64,000 nucleotides of DNA from Nonomuraea aridisoli (GTDB lineage: Bacteria > Actinomycetota > Actinomycetes > Streptosporangiales > Streptosporangiaceae), in the NCBI RefSeq assembly GCF_003236395.1, contig NZ_POUD01000014.1:1-64000 (forward strand). The letters are read 5' to 3'. A program made the position numbers and the translations under genes. Positions 35,008-43,504 of the stretch are shown one piece after another. The notes under the pieces were generated by a model that was given only the letters and a program-made list of their open reading frames with translations, was not told where the DNA came from and did no database searches. Numbering within the stretch: position 1 is the first letter of the stretch; the number at the start of each line of letters is the position of its first letter.

Positions 35008-35619
35008 ATGGGGGGCATTGTGAGCATCATTTCGCGCGGTTTCCACGGCAGACGCCGAGACGCGGGCGACCGGCTCCCGCCCGGCCAGTACCTGGTCGAG
35101 GACTTCCCGGTGTTGTCGGCGGGTCCGACGCCGCGCGTCCCGCCCGAGCGGTGGGAGTTCGCCATCGACACCGAGGCCGGCGTGACCCACCGCTGGACGT
35201 GGCCGGAGTTCCTGGCCCTGCCGCAGGAGAGGCCGACGGTCGACATCCACTGCGTCACCGAGTGGTCCAAGCTGGACACCTCCTGGGAGGGCGTCTCCCT
35301 GGACACGCTCTTCGAGGACGTCGACACCGCCGCCGACTACGCGCTCGTCTACTCCTACGGCGGCTACACCACCAACCTGCCGCTGGAGGACCTGCTCGAC
35401 GGCAAGGCGTGGATCGTGCACCGCTTCGACGGCGAGGAGTTGCAGCCGCAGCACGGCGGCCCGGCCCGGCTGCTCGTGCCGCACCTGTACTTCTGGAAGT
35501 CTGCCAAGTGGGTGCGCGGCATCCGCCTGCTGGACGAGGACCACCCCGGCTTCTGGGAGACCGCGGGCTACCACAACTACGGCGACCCCTGGCGCGAGCA
35601 GCGCTACGAGGGCGACTAG
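35008..35619 (+). CDS. Molybdopterin-dependent oxidoreductase of sulfite oxidase fold
   Basis: 203 residues. The SUOX Moco-binding domain includes the Mo-ligand Cys in VDIHCVTEWSKLDTSWEGV (about residue 82) and the ARLLVPHLYFWKSAKWVRGI strand. It lacks a signal peptide and the dimerisation domain, so it is a small cytoplasmic MsrP/YedY-like form. GTG 35020 has a better ribosome site (a GGGGGG run) than ATG 35008; either may be used. The stop overlaps the flavin reductase start, giving a tight three-gene operon. Confidence 0.88.
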   Translation: MGGIVSIISRGFHGRRRDAGDRLPPGQYLVEDFPVLSAGPTPRVPPERWEFAIDTEAGVTHRWTWPEFLALPQERPTVDIHCVTEWSKLDTSWEGVSLDTLFEDVDTAADYALVYSYGGYTTNLPLEDLLDGKAWIVHRFDGEELQPQHGGPARLLVPHLYFWKSAKWVRGIRLLDEDHPGFWETAGYHNYGDPWREQRYEGD

Positions 35620-36344
35620 TGCGCCGCCTGGTCTGGCGGGCGGCCGAGCTCGTGGGCAGCACGCCCGAGACCGCGACCGCGCGCACGCTGCGCTTCCGGG
35701 TGCCCGGCTGGCCGGGACACCTGGCGGGCCAGCACGTCGACGTCCGGCTGACGGCCGAGGACGGCTACCGCACGCAGCGCAGCTACTCGCTGGCCGGCCC
35801 CGCCGACGGCGAGCACGTCGAGCTGACCGTGGAGGACGTGCCCGACGGCGAGGTGTCGCCGTACCTCACCGAGATCATGGAGGCCGGCGACCAGGTCGAG
35901 ATCCGCGGCCCGGTGGGCGGCTGGTTCGTCTGGCGGCCGGACAACGACCGGCCGGTGCTGCTGGTGGCCGGCGGGTCGGGCATCGTGCCGCTGATGGCGA
36001 TGATCAGGACGCGCCGGCAGGCGGGCAGCCGGGCGCCGTTCCGCCTGCTGTACTCGCTGCGCGGCCCCGACAGCGTCTACTACGCCGACGAGCTGCGCCG
36101 CCCCGACCCCGGGCTGGACGTCTCCTACCTCTACACGCGCTCCGCGCCGGAGGGCGTGTCGCGCCCGGCGGGCCGCATCATGCTCGCCGACCTGGCCGAG
36201 GGCGGCTGGCCGGCCGCGCACGCGCCCGACTGCTACGTGTGCGGGCCGACCGGATTCGTGGAGGCGGCGGCCGACCTGCTCCTCGCGCTGGGACACGCGC
36301 CGGAGCGCATCAGAACCGAACGTTTCGGCCCTACCGGAGGCTGA
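35619..36344 (+). CDS. FAD/NAD(P)-binding ferredoxin-reductase-type protein
   Basis: 241 residues of the FNR fold without an iron-sulfur domain. The FAD motif R-x-Y-S is RSYSLAGP (about 55-62), the NAD-binding glycine loop VAGGSGIVPLMAM and the Cys-Gly motif CYVCGPTGFVEAA. It presumably passes electrons from NAD(P)H to the molybdopterin partner encoded immediately upstream. GTG 35619 shares its G with the upstream TAG. Confidence 0.86.
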   Translation: MRRLVWRAAELVGSTPETATARTLRFRVPGWPGHLAGQHVDVRLTAEDGYRTQRSYSLAGPADGEHVELTVEDVPDGEVSPYLTEIMEAGDQVEIRGPVGGWFVWRPDNDRPVLLVAGGSGIVPLMAMIRTRRQAGSRAPFRLLYSLRGPDSVYYADELRRPDPGLDVSYLYTRSAPEGVSRPAGRIMLADLAEGGWPAAHAPDCYVCGPTGFVEAAADLLLALGHAPERIRTERFGPTGG

Positions 36345-36345
36345 C

Positions 36346-36612
36346 ATGACCGCAGAGCACCTCGACGGCAACACGCTGGCCGGCCCGCTCGGCGAGATCT
36401 TCGCCGTGGACGTCACCACCGCCACCGGCCGCTGCGCCAACTGCGGCCTGACCGGCCCCATCGGCTCCCTGCACGTGTACGGCCCCGACCCCGGCCTGGT
36501 CGGCCGCTGTCCCGGCTGCGACGAGGTGATCCTGCGGCTCGTCCGCGGGCCCGGCGCGGCCTGGCTCGACCTGCGGGGCACGGTGACGCTGCGGGTCGAC
36601 CTGCCGGACTGA
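36346..36612 (+). CDS. DUF6510 zinc-ribbon protein
   Basis: 88 residues. Two Cys pairs, CANC (about 27-30) and CPGC (about 51-54), make a small zinc ribbon or rubredoxin-like site. The start MTAEHLDGNTLAGPLGEIF and DVTTATGRCANCG are typical of DUF6510. Four bases after the flavin reductase; a constant third member of this operon type. It may shuttle electrons or stabilise the complex; unproven. Confidence 0.82.
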   Translation: MTAEHLDGNTLAGPLGEIFAVDVTTATGRCANCGLTGPIGSLHVYGPDPGLVGRCPGCDEVILRLVRGPGAAWLDLRGTVTLRVDLPD

Positions 36613-36632
36613 GCGCACGGCGCTGACCTGGA

Positions 36633-36646
36633 CTGAGTACACTCAG
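36633..36646. promoter_or_regulatory. CTGAGT-AC-ACTCAG palindrome
   Basis: Six-base perfect arms around AC, 20 bp after the DUF6510 stop and 57 bp before the LCP start. It can be an operator of the LCP gene or a short terminator of the upstream operon; the AT-rich stem favours an operator. Confidence 0.4.
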
Positions 36647-36702
36647 GCCCGTTCAACGGCTCTCGGCGCGGTGGCCCGGAGCCTCATCCCTTTGGGAGTC
36701 AC

Positions 36703-38109
36703 GTGAGCAGCGGGCTTGTCGACGCGCCGCCCTCCGAGCCCGGCGCGCCGCCCAGACGGCGGCGCCACTGGGTGCGCTGGGCGGTCGGTGTCACCGTGGT
36801 GGTCGTCCTGCTGGTCGCCGGGGTGGCGGTCGGCGTCACCGCCCGGCTGACGAGCAACGTCACGCACGAAGACGTCAGCGCCGAGGACCTCGGCGCCACC
36901 CGCCCGCCCAAGGTCGCGACGTCCGCGATGAACGTCCTGGTCGTCGGCTCCGACCAGCGCGACGGGAAGAACGCGAAGTACGGCCACGACATCGCCGGCG
37001 AGCGCACCGACACGATCATGCTGGTCCACGTGTCGTCCGAGCGTGACAACGCGATGGTGGTCAGCTTCCCGCGCGACTCGCTGGTGCAGCTGCCCGCGTG
37101 CCGCGCCACCAAGAGCTTCCCCGGGCAGCGCGCCCACCTCGGCATGATCAACGAGTCGTTCAACTCCGGCGGCATCGGCTGCACGTGGAAGACGATCGAG
37201 TCGCTCACCCGCATCCACATCGACCACTACGTGAAGGTCGACTTCACCGGCTTCAAGAGCATGGTCAACGCCGTCGGCGGGGTCGAGGTCTGCCTGCCGG
37301 AGCCCGTCGACGACAAGAAGGCGCTGCTCCACCTGCCCGCCGGCCGCCAGACGCTCGACGGCGAGCAGGCCCTCGGCTACGTACGCGCCCGCTACAGCCT
37401 CGGCGACGGCTCCGACATCGGGCGCATCCAGCGCCAGCAGATGTTCATCGCCTCGATGATCAAGAAGATCCTGAGCGGGGACACGCTCACCAACCCCGCC
37501 CGGCTCTACGAGGTGCTCAACGCCGGCACCAAGGCCGTCACGACCGACAGCGGCCTGACCCCCGGCGTCATGTTCGACCTCGCGAGCAGCCTGAAGGGCA
37601 TCGACGCCGGGAAGATCCGCTTCATCACGACCCCGTGGCACTACTCGCTGACCCAGCCGGGCCGCGTCGAGTGGGTGCAGCCGCAGGCCAACCGGTTGTT
37701 CCAGATCGTGGCCAAGGACCAGAGCGTCGAGGGCGTCAAGGGCGGCCAGGCCAAGGTCGGCCGTTCCAAGATCACCATTGAGGTGCGCAACGGCACCTGG
37801 CGCACCGGCCTGGCCGCCGAGGTGGCCGCGTTCCTGGAACAGCGCGGCTACCACATCGCCAAGGTGGGCGACACCGCCCGTAAGCCGCAGGCCAGGACCA
37901 CGATCCTCTACGGCCCGAACGGCGAGACCCGGGTGCCCACGCTCTCGGCCGACCTCCTCGCCGACACCCCCCGGAAGCTCCCGGCCGCGCGGACCAACCG
38001 GCTCGTGCTGGTGATCGGCGACGACTGGAAGGGCCTGAAGGCGCAGCGCGCCGACGACACCGAAGCGATCAAGGGCTTCGACGCCACCCACGACACCTGC
38101 GCCGCCTGA
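36703..38109 (+). CDS. LytR-CpsA-Psr (LCP) family protein with LytR_C domain
   Basis: 468 residues. A short basic cytoplasmic tail (PPRRRRHWVRW), one membrane anchor (about 22-46) and an extracellular LCP domain with AMNVLVVGSDQRD, the phosphate-binding Arg/Asp in ERTDTIMLVHV and FPRDSLVQLPAC, then QALGYVRARYSLGDGSDIGR. A LytR_C domain (ITIEVRNGTWRTGLAAEVA to LVIGDDW) ends it. Such enzymes attach wall polymers or arabinogalactan-like glycans to peptidoglycan. Start GTG 36703 after TTTGGGAGTCAC. Confidence 0.9.
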   Translation: MSSGLVDAPPSEPGAPPRRRRHWVRWAVGVTVVVVLLVAGVAVGVTARLTSNVTHEDVSAEDLGATRPPKVATSAMNVLVVGSDQRDGKNAKYGHDIAGERTDTIMLVHVSSERDNAMVVSFPRDSLVQLPACRATKSFPGQRAHLGMINESFNSGGIGCTWKTIESLTRIHIDHYVKVDFTGFKSMVNAVGGVEVCLPEPVDDKKALLHLPAGRQTLDGEQALGYVRARYSLGDGSDIGRIQRQQMFIASMIKKILSGDTLTNPARLYEVLNAGTKAVTTDSGLTPGVMFDLASSLKGIDAGKIRFITTPWHYSLTQPGRVEWVQPQANRLFQIVAKDQSVEGVKGGQAKVGRSKITIEVRNGTWRTGLAAEVAAFLEQRGYHIAKVGDTARKPQARTTILYGPNGETRVPTLSADLLADTPRKLPAARTNRLVLVIGDDWKGLKAQRADDTEAIKGFDATHDTCAA

Positions 38110-38115
38110 CGGCCG

Positions 38116-38172
38116 CTGTCAGCGTTTGAGAGCACTGTCAGCGTTTGAGAGCACTGTCAGCGCTTCAGGGCA
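38116..38172. repeat. Three tandem 19-bp repeats behind the LCP gene
   Basis: CTGTCAGCGTTTGAGAGCA occurs at 38116-38134 and identically at 38135-38153, with a third copy differing at three positions at 38154-38172 and a more degenerate fourth immediately after. It starts seven bases after the LCP stop. Each unit lacks strong self-complementarity, so this is not a simple terminator. Confidence 0.85.
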
Positions 38173-38221
38173 CGGTGAGCGCCCGTACGGGCGAACCCGT
38201 GCCCCGCGAAACGGACCCGCG

Positions 38222-38392
38222 TCAGCGCATGCGTTCGGGGTCTTGCTCGGACGGCGTGGGCGGGTAGATCTCCTCGCGTCGCCCGTCGGCGCCCAGCTCC
38301 TCGCGAAGCCGGTCGTAGTCGATGTTGTGGTTGGCGTACTTCAGCTGGCGAGCGACCTTCGTCTGCTTCGCCTTGGCTCTTCCTCGACCCAT
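38222..38392 (-). CDS. DUF3073 family protein
   Basis: 56 residues, a very small basic protein. The start MGRGRAKAKQTKVARQLKY is the signature of DUF3073, conserved across actinobacteria; it continues NIDYDRLREELGADGRREEIY. ATG 38392 is preceded by AGGGAG at good spacing. The basic N-terminus suggests nucleic acid or ribosome association, but function is not established. Divergent from the ArsR-type regulator. Confidence 0.88.
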   Translation of the reverse strand: MGRGRAKAKQTKVARQLKYANHNIDYDRLREELGADGRREEIYPPTPSEQDPERMR

Positions 38393-38479
38393 GGCTACTC
38401 CCTAGTCCCCGCTGTCATGCTACCCAACAAGGTTACGACTTGAAGAATTATGCAACTGCGCTGGATTAGTCTGGACGAT

Positions 38480-38812
38480 ATGCACGTGGAGGTCTATCAG
38501 GCCAAGGCCGACTTCTTCCGAACGCTCGGCCACCCCGCTCGCATCCGAGTGTTGGAGCTACTCCAGGAAGGGCCGCTTCCCGTCAGGGATCTCCTGGCCC
38601 AGATCGACATCGAGGCCTCGAGCCTCTCCCAGCAGCTCGCCGTCCTGCGCAGGGCGGGCATCGTGAGCGCCATCCGTGAGGGCAGCACCGTGGTCTACAC
38701 CCTGGCCACACCCGAGCTGGCCGATCTGCTCGACGCCGCCCGGCGCATCCTCACCGACATGCTCGCCGACCAAGGGGCCCTGCTCGCGGAGCTGCGAGCC
38801 GAGGTCACCTAG
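38480..38812 (+). CDS. ArsR/SmtB-family regulator
   Basis: 110 residues. The winged helix reads ADFFRTLGHPARIRVLELLQEG, then IEASSLSQQLAVLRRAGIV and REGSTVVYTL. No Cys or His metal-binding cluster of the CxC type is present, so it is probably not an arsenic or zinc sensor. Start taken at ATG 38480, where the family homology begins; no ribosome site is visible. Often found with a sulfate/SulP transporter, which is absent here. It is followed by a strong hairpin, so it is transcribed alone. Confidence 0.82.
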   Translation: MHVEVYQAKADFFRTLGHPARIRVLELLQEGPLPVRDLLAQIDIEASSLSQQLAVLRRAGIVSAIREGSTVVYTLATPELADLLDAARRILTDMLADQGALLAELRAEVT

Positions 38813-38825
38813 ACCGGCGTACGCG

Positions 38826-38856
38826 GGCACCTCGTCGCCGACGGCGACGAGGTGCC
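38826..38856. terminator. Perfect 14-bp stem between arsR-like gene and menB
   Basis: GGCACCTCGTCGCC and GGCGACGAGGTGCC with a three-base loop, 14 bp after the ArsR stop. It ends 47 bp before menB. Terminator for the regulator; it could also act in the menB leader. Confidence 0.7.
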
Positions 38857-38903
38857 ACGCCGTGCGGAAAGGGGGGAAAGTCCGATCGGTTAAGCTCTCG
38901 GCC

Positions 38904-39782
38904 ATGGTCTCCGAGCTCTTCGATCCCAAGGCGTGGCAGGCCGTCGAGGGATTCGGCTTCACCGACATCACCTACCACCGGGCGGTCGACCAGGGCACCG
39001 TACGCGTCGCCTTCAACCGCCCGGAGGTGCGCAACGCCTTCCGCCCGCAGACGGTCGACGAGCTCTACCGCGCCCTCGACCACGCCCGGCAGACCACCGA
39101 CGTCGGGTGCGTGCTGCTGACCGGCAACGGCCCCTCGCCCAAGGACGGCGGCTGGGCCTTCTGCTCCGGCGGCGACCAGCGCATCAGGGGCAAGGACGGC
39201 TACCAGTACGCCGACGGCTCGGCGGCCACCGGGCGGCTGCACATCCTCGAGGTGCAGCGGCTGATCCGCTTCATGCCCAAGATCGTGATCTGCGTGGTGC
39301 CCGGCTGGGCGGCGGGCGGCGGCCACAGCCTGCACGTCGTGGCCGATCTCACCCTGGCCAGCGCCGAGCACGCCCGTTTCAAGCAGACCGACGCCGACGT
39401 GGCCAGCTTCGACGGCGGCTTCGGCTCGGCCTACCTCGCGCGGCAGGTCGGGCAGAAGTTCGCCCGCGAGATCTTCTTCCTCGGCGAGACCTACAGCGCG
39501 GCCGACGCCCACCGCATGGGCATGGTCAACGCCGTGGTGCCGCACGCCGAGCTGGAGGCGACCGCCCTGGAGTGGGCGCGCAAGGTCAACGGCAAGTCGC
39601 CGACGGCGCAGCGCATGCTCAAGTTCGCCTTCAACGCGGTCGACGACGGGCTGGTGGGCCAGCAGGTGTTCGCGGGCGAGGCGACGCGGCTGGCGTACAT
39701 GACGGACGAGGCGGCCGAGGGGCGCAACGCGTTCCTGGAGAAGCGGGAGCCCGACTGGTCGCCGTACCCCTGGCATTTCTAG
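38904..39782 (+). CDS. menB: 1,4-Dihydroxy-2-naphthoyl-CoA synthase
   Basis: 292 residues of the crotonase fold, closing the second ring in menaquinone synthesis. Diagnostic motifs: FNRPEVRNAFRPQTVDELY, the acyl-CoA oxyanion loop CSGGDQRIRGKDGYQYADG (the MenB-specific Q-R insertion), WAAGGGHSLHVVADLTLAS, TDADVASFDGGFGSAYLARQ and the C-terminal FLEKREPDWSPYPWHF. Start ATG 38904 (MVSELFDP) matches homologues; an AAGGGGGG run lies unusually far upstream (about 20 nt). Other men genes are not in the window. Confidence 0.93.
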   Translation: MVSELFDPKAWQAVEGFGFTDITYHRAVDQGTVRVAFNRPEVRNAFRPQTVDELYRALDHARQTTDVGCVLLTGNGPSPKDGGWAFCSGGDQRIRGKDGYQYADGSAATGRLHILEVQRLIRFMPKIVICVVPGWAAGGGHSLHVVADLTLASAEHARFKQTDADVASFDGGFGSAYLARQVGQKFAREIFFLGETYSAADAHRMGMVNAVVPHAELEATALEWARKVNGKSPTAQRMLKFAFNAVDDGLVGQQVFAGEATRLAYMTDEAAEGRNAFLEKREPDWSPYPWHF

Positions 39783-40697
39783 ATGCGGATCAAGGTCCCC
39801 GAGGCGCTGACCGCGTCCCACGTGAAGTGGGACGGCGAGGCCGGTCGCGCCTGGTCCGCCGGGCTGCCCGCGCTGGCGGAGCGTTACCTGGAGGAATGGG
39901 ACCTGCGGCTGGACGGCGAGCCGCGGCACGGCGTGGTGTCGCTCGTGCTGCCCGTCGTCCGCGCCGACGGCGCCCGCGCGGCGCTCAAGCTCCAGCCGGT
40001 CACCGACGAGAACGTCACCGAGGCCCCGGGGTTGCGCACGTGGGCGGGTGACGGCAGCGTGCTCCTGCTCGACGCCGACCCCGCGACCGGCACGCTGCTG
40101 CTCGAACGGCTCGACGCCGACCGCTCCCTGGGCTCCGTGCCCGACGTCATGGAGGCGCTGGACGTCCTGACCGGGCTGCTGCGCCGGCTGGTGGCGCATC
40201 CCGCCCCCGAGGGGATGCGCCGGCTGGGCGACATCGCCCAGGGCATGCTGGACGACGTGGACGGCGCGCTCGCCCGGCTGCGCCGCGAGAGCGACCGCGA
40301 GTGGCTGCGGCGGTGCGCCGGGGTGGTCGCCGAGCTGGTCCACGAGCCCGGAGACCGGCTGCTCCACTGGGACCTGCACTACGAGAACGTGCTCGCCGCC
40401 GACCGGGAGCCGTGGCTGGCCATCGACCCCAAGCCGCTGGCCGGCGACCCCGGGTTCGACCTGTTGCCCGCGCTGCACAACCGCTGGGACGAGGTCGTCG
40501 CGACCGGCGACGTGCCGCGCGCGGTGCTGCGCCGCTTCGACTTCATGGTGGACGCGCTCGGCCTCGACCGGCGGCGGGCCGCCGGCTGGACGCTCGGCCG
40601 CGTGCTGCAGAACTGCCTGTGGGACGTCCAGGGCGGCGCGGGCGAGCTGCCCGAGGTCCAGCTCGCCGTCGCCGAGGCCCTGCGGACCAGATGGTGA
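39783..40697 (+). CDS. Aminoglycoside phosphotransferase-like kinase
   Basis: 304 residues of the APH fold. The Brenner motif is HWDLHYENVL (195-204, catalytic Asp 197) and the metal-binding loop AIDPKPLAGDPGFDL follows at about 212. The order and spacing fit APH(6)/hydroxyurea-phosphotransferase-like proteins of actinomycetes; whether it phosphorylates a drug or a cell metabolite cannot be said. ATG immediately follows the menB stop, so it is co-transcribed. The stop abuts the convergent oxidoreductase (TGA-TCA). Confidence 0.83.
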   Translation: MRIKVPEALTASHVKWDGEAGRAWSAGLPALAERYLEEWDLRLDGEPRHGVVSLVLPVVRADGARAALKLQPVTDENVTEAPGLRTWAGDGSVLLLDADPATGTLLLERLDADRSLGSVPDVMEALDVLTGLLRRLVAHPAPEGMRRLGDIAQGMLDDVDGALARLRRESDREWLRRCAGVVAELVHEPGDRLLHWDLHYENVLAADREPWLAIDPKPLAGDPGFDLLPALHNRWDEVVATGDVPRAVLRRFDFMVDALGLDRRRAAGWTLGRVLQNCLWDVQGGAGELPEVQLAVAEALRTRW

Positions 40698-41621
40698 TCA
40701 GAGGGTGAGCACGACCTTGCCCCGCCCGTGGCCGGTCTCGATCTCGCGGTGCGCCCCCGCAGCGTCCTCCAGCGGGTACGCCCGGCGCACCGGGAACGCG
40801 AAGGCGCCCTCGGCGTACAGGGCGGCGTAGCGGCCGAGGCGTTCGGCGGTGCGCTCCCCCTGGACGACCCGGACGCCCAGCTGGGCCGCCTTGCCGTGCT
40901 CGACCAGCGTGACGATGCGGCGGCGGCCGGCGACCAGCTCCAGCGAGACCTCCAGCGCGTGGCCGCCGGCGCCGTCCAGGGCCGCGTCGACACCACCGGG
41001 GGCCAGCGCGCGCACCCGCCCGGCCAGCCCCTCCCCGTACACCACCGGGACGGCGCCCAGAGCGCGCAGGTGGTCGTGGTTGACCTCGCGGGCGGTGCCG
41101 ATCACGGTGGCCCCGCGCCGCCGCGCGATCTGCACGGCCGCCGTGCCCACCGCGCCGGCAGCGCCGTGCACGAGCAACGTCTCGCCGTCGGCCAGGTCGA
41201 TCCCGTCGATCGCCAGCTCGGCCGTCTGCACGGCCGCGGTCAGCCCGCCGGCCACCTCCCACGGCACCGCGGCCGGCTTGGGCGCCACGTCGGTCGCGGG
41301 CACCACGACGTACTCGGCGTAGGAGAACAACCGCGAGAACCCGAGCACCTCGTCGCCCGCCGCGACCCCGCTCACCCCGGGCCCCACCTGGTCCACCACG
41401 CCCGCGAACTCGTTGCCCGGGATGCGCGGGTAGGCCACGTCCGGCAGGTACGGAGGCAGCCACCCCGCCCGTACGGCCGCGTCGAACGGCTGCACGCCCG
41501 CCGCCCGCACCCGGACGCGGACCTGCCCCGGCCCCGCCTGGGGAGCAGGCAGCTCCATCACTTTCAGCACTTCAGGGCCGCCCGGTTCGGCGAACGCCGC
41601 CGCTCTCATCAGTTCCGTCAT
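40698..41621 (-). CDS. Zinc-free NADP-dependent quinone oxidoreductase
   Basis: 307 residues of the medium-chain dehydrogenase family without zinc-ligand Cys clusters. Substrate domain: PGNEFAGVVDQVGPGVSG. Cofactor loop: LVHGAAGAVGTAAVQIARRRGATVIGT with the AxxGxxG pattern. Likely reduces quinones or enones with NADPH. Start ATG 41621, 63 bp from the convergent side of the aldolase gene. Confidence 0.86.
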   Translation of the reverse strand: MTELMRAAAFAEPGGPEVLKVMELPAPQAGPGQVRVRVRAAGVQPFDAAVRAGWLPPYLPDVAYPRIPGNEFAGVVDQVGPGVSGVAAGDEVLGFSRLFSYAEYVVVPATDVAPKPAAVPWEVAGGLTAAVQTAELAIDGIDLADGETLLVHGAAGAVGTAAVQIARRRGATVIGTAREVNHDHLRALGAVPVVYGEGLAGRVRALAPGGVDAALDGAGGHALEVSLELVAGRRRIVTLVEHGKAAQLGVRVVQGERTAERLGRYAALYAEGAFAFPVRRAYPLEDAAGAHREIETGHGRGKVVLTL

Positions 41622-41684
41622 GGGTCCGAGCCTGCTACCTCAAGCGCGGTTGAGGTCAACCGCGGCGAGGTTTCACGTAAAACA

Positions 41685-42560
41685 TCAGTGCTCCTGGCGC
41701 ACCACCGCGTGGGCCGCGGCGACGGTCCCGGGGTCGGCCGGCACCAGCGGGAGCCGTACGTCCGGCGTCGGGATGAGGCCCTCGGCGTGCAGCACGCCCT
41801 TGATGGCGGTCGGGTTCGGGGCGGTGAACAGGGCGGCGGAGAGCCGGGCCAGCCGGTGCCCGAGCGCTCTGGCACGGGCCGCGTCGCCCGCCTGCCAGGC
41901 GTCCACGAGGTCGGCGAAGGACCTGGTGGCAAAGTGGGCGGAGGCGAGGATGCCGCCGGAGGCGCCCAGCGCGAGCAGCGGCGAGACGAAGACGTCGTCG
42001 CCGCCCAGCACGTCGAAGTTCTCCGGCAGGTCGGCGAGCAGGTCCACCGCGTCCTGGTCGATGCCGCCCGCGGCGTACTTGACGCCCGCCACCATCGGGT
42101 GGGCGCCGACCTCGCGCAGGGTGGCGGCGCCGACGGCCTGGCCGGTGCGGTAGGGGATGTGGTAGATCACCAGCGGCACCGGCGTCTCCTCGGCCAGCGC
42201 CTCGAAGTGCGCGACGACCCCGCGCTCGCCCGGCCGCAGGAAGTACGGCACCGTCACGAGCGCCGCCCCGGCCCCCTCGGGCAGGTCGCGCAGCGCACGG
42301 GCCGTGGAGCGCGTGTCGTTGCCCGTCACGCCCACCGTGAGCAGCGCCTGCCGCTCGGCGCACACCCGCGCGCACACCTCGATCACCCGCGCGCGCTCGG
42401 CGGGGTCGAGCGCGGCCACCTCGCCGGTGGTGCCCAGGGCGACCAGCCCGGCCGCGCCTTCGTCGAGCGCCCGGTGGGCGAGCTTCTCGACCGCGTCCAG
42501 GGCGACCTCGCCGGACGCGTCGAACGGGGTGACCAGCGGTACGTGGATTCCTCTCAGCAT
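41685..42560 (-). CDS. Dihydrodipicolinate synthase-family aldolase
   Basis: 291 residues, a class I (beta/alpha)8 lyase. Schiff-base Lys 161 in VAGVKYAAGG, Tyr 133 in YHIPYRTG and the GTTGE loop (43-47) are present. Because it is divergent from a LysR regulator and not near dapB, it may serve a catabolic or specialised 2-keto acid aldol reaction instead of lysine synthesis. ATG 42560 begins at the conserved first strand. Confidence 0.85.
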   Translation of the reverse strand: MLRGIHVPLVTPFDASGEVALDAVEKLAHRALDEGAAGLVALGTTGEVAALDPAERARVIEVCARVCAERQALLTVGVTGNDTRSTARALRDLPEGAGAALVTVPYFLRPGERGVVAHFEALAEETPVPLVIYHIPYRTGQAVGAATLREVGAHPMVAGVKYAAGGIDQDAVDLLADLPENFDVLGGDDVFVSPLLALGASGGILASAHFATRSFADLVDAWQAGDAARARALGHRLARLSAALFTAPNPTAIKGVLHAEGLIPTPDVRLPLVPADPGTVAAAHAVVRQEH

Positions 42561-42615
42561 GCTTCGAGCGTGCCGCCCGGCGACCCGTTAGGTCCAGCGC
42601 CGATTTCTTCGTTCC

Positions 42616-42625
42616 AGCTTAAGCT
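42616..42625. promoter_or_regulatory. AGCTTAAGCT palindrome in the LysR/aldolase intergenic region
   Basis: A perfect ten-base palindrome six bases before the LysR start, in the 71-bp divergent region. Position fits LysR autoregulation, and the AT-rich centre is unusual for this DNA. Confidence 0.4.
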
Positions 42626-42631
42626 TGTCTT

Positions 42632-43504
42632 ATGCTCGACCCGCGCAAGCTCCACCTGCTCCGCGAACTCGCCCGGCGCGGCACGATCGCCGCCGTCGCC
42701 GAGGCGGTGACGTTCACGCCCTCGGCGGTCTCCCAGCAGCTCAGCGCCCTGGAGCGGGAGGCCGGGGTGCGGCTGCTGGAGCGCACGGGCCGCACGGTGT
42801 CGCTCACCCCGGCCGGCCACCTGCTGGTGGAGCACGCGCACACCGTGCTCGAACAGCTCGAACGCGCCTCCGCCGCGCTCGCCGCCGCCCGCGGCGGGCC
42901 GTCGGGGCCGATCCGGATCGGCGCCTTTCCCACGGCCGCCCGCGTGCTGCTGCCGCCCGCGCTGGCCGGGCTGACCGGCGCCCACCCCGGGCTCGTGCCG
43001 ATGGTCTCCGAGATCGACCCGGCCGACGTCTCGGCGGCGCTGCGGGCCGGGGAGCTCGACGTGGCCCTCGTGCACGAGTACGACTTCGTCCCGCCGGTCA
43101 CCGACGCCTCGATCGAGACCGAGCCGCTGTTCGCCGAGGCGATGTACCTCACCGGCCGCCCCTCGGTCGCCGCCGCCCGCGACGACGCCTGGATCACCAA
43201 CAAGCCCGGCACGCTCTGCCACACCATGGCGATCAGGGCCTGCCAGGCGGCCGGTTTCGAGCCCGACGTACGCCACCACGTCGACGACTTCGACACGGTG
43301 CTCGCCTTCGCCGCGGCCGGTCAGGGCGTCGCGATCGTCCCCCGCCTGGCCGCCACCGCCCCGCCGCCCGGTGTGACGCTCACCCGCCTGCCGCTGGGCC
43401 GCCGCACCCTGGCGGCGTTCAGGAGGGGGAACGGCGAGCACCCCGCCATCCGCGCGGCGGTCACCGCCTTCCGCGACGCCGTGCCCCGTCTGCCTCTCAG
43501 GTGA
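42632..43504 (+). CDS. LysR-family regulator
   Basis: 290 residues. N-terminal helix-turn-helix [40 protein letters not shown] (in this family the whole first 60 residues), then the periplasmic-binding-like effector domain starting GPIRIGAFPTAARVLLP. Divergent from the DapA-like aldolase, so probably its activator. The last eight bases overlap the convergent small membrane protein gene. Confidence 0.9.
   Translation: MLDPRKLHLLRELARRGTIAAVAEAVTFTPSAVSQQLSALEREAGVRLLERTGRTVSLTPAGHLLVEHAHTVLEQLERASAALAAARGGPSGPIRIGAFPTAARVLLPPALAGLTGAHPGLVPMVSEIDPADVSAALRAGELDVALVHEYDFVPPVTDASIETEPLFAEAMYLTGRPSVAAARDDAWITNKPGTLCHTMAIRACQAAGFEPDVRHHVDDFDTVLAFAAAGQGVAIVPRLAATAPPPGVTLTRLPLGRRTLAAFRRGNGEHPAIRAAVTAFRDAVPRLPLR

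Noticed and set aside
39783-40697. Streptomycin resistance kinase
   Set aside because: The APH fold is clear but nothing in the sequence identifies a drug substrate, and it is coupled to menB.
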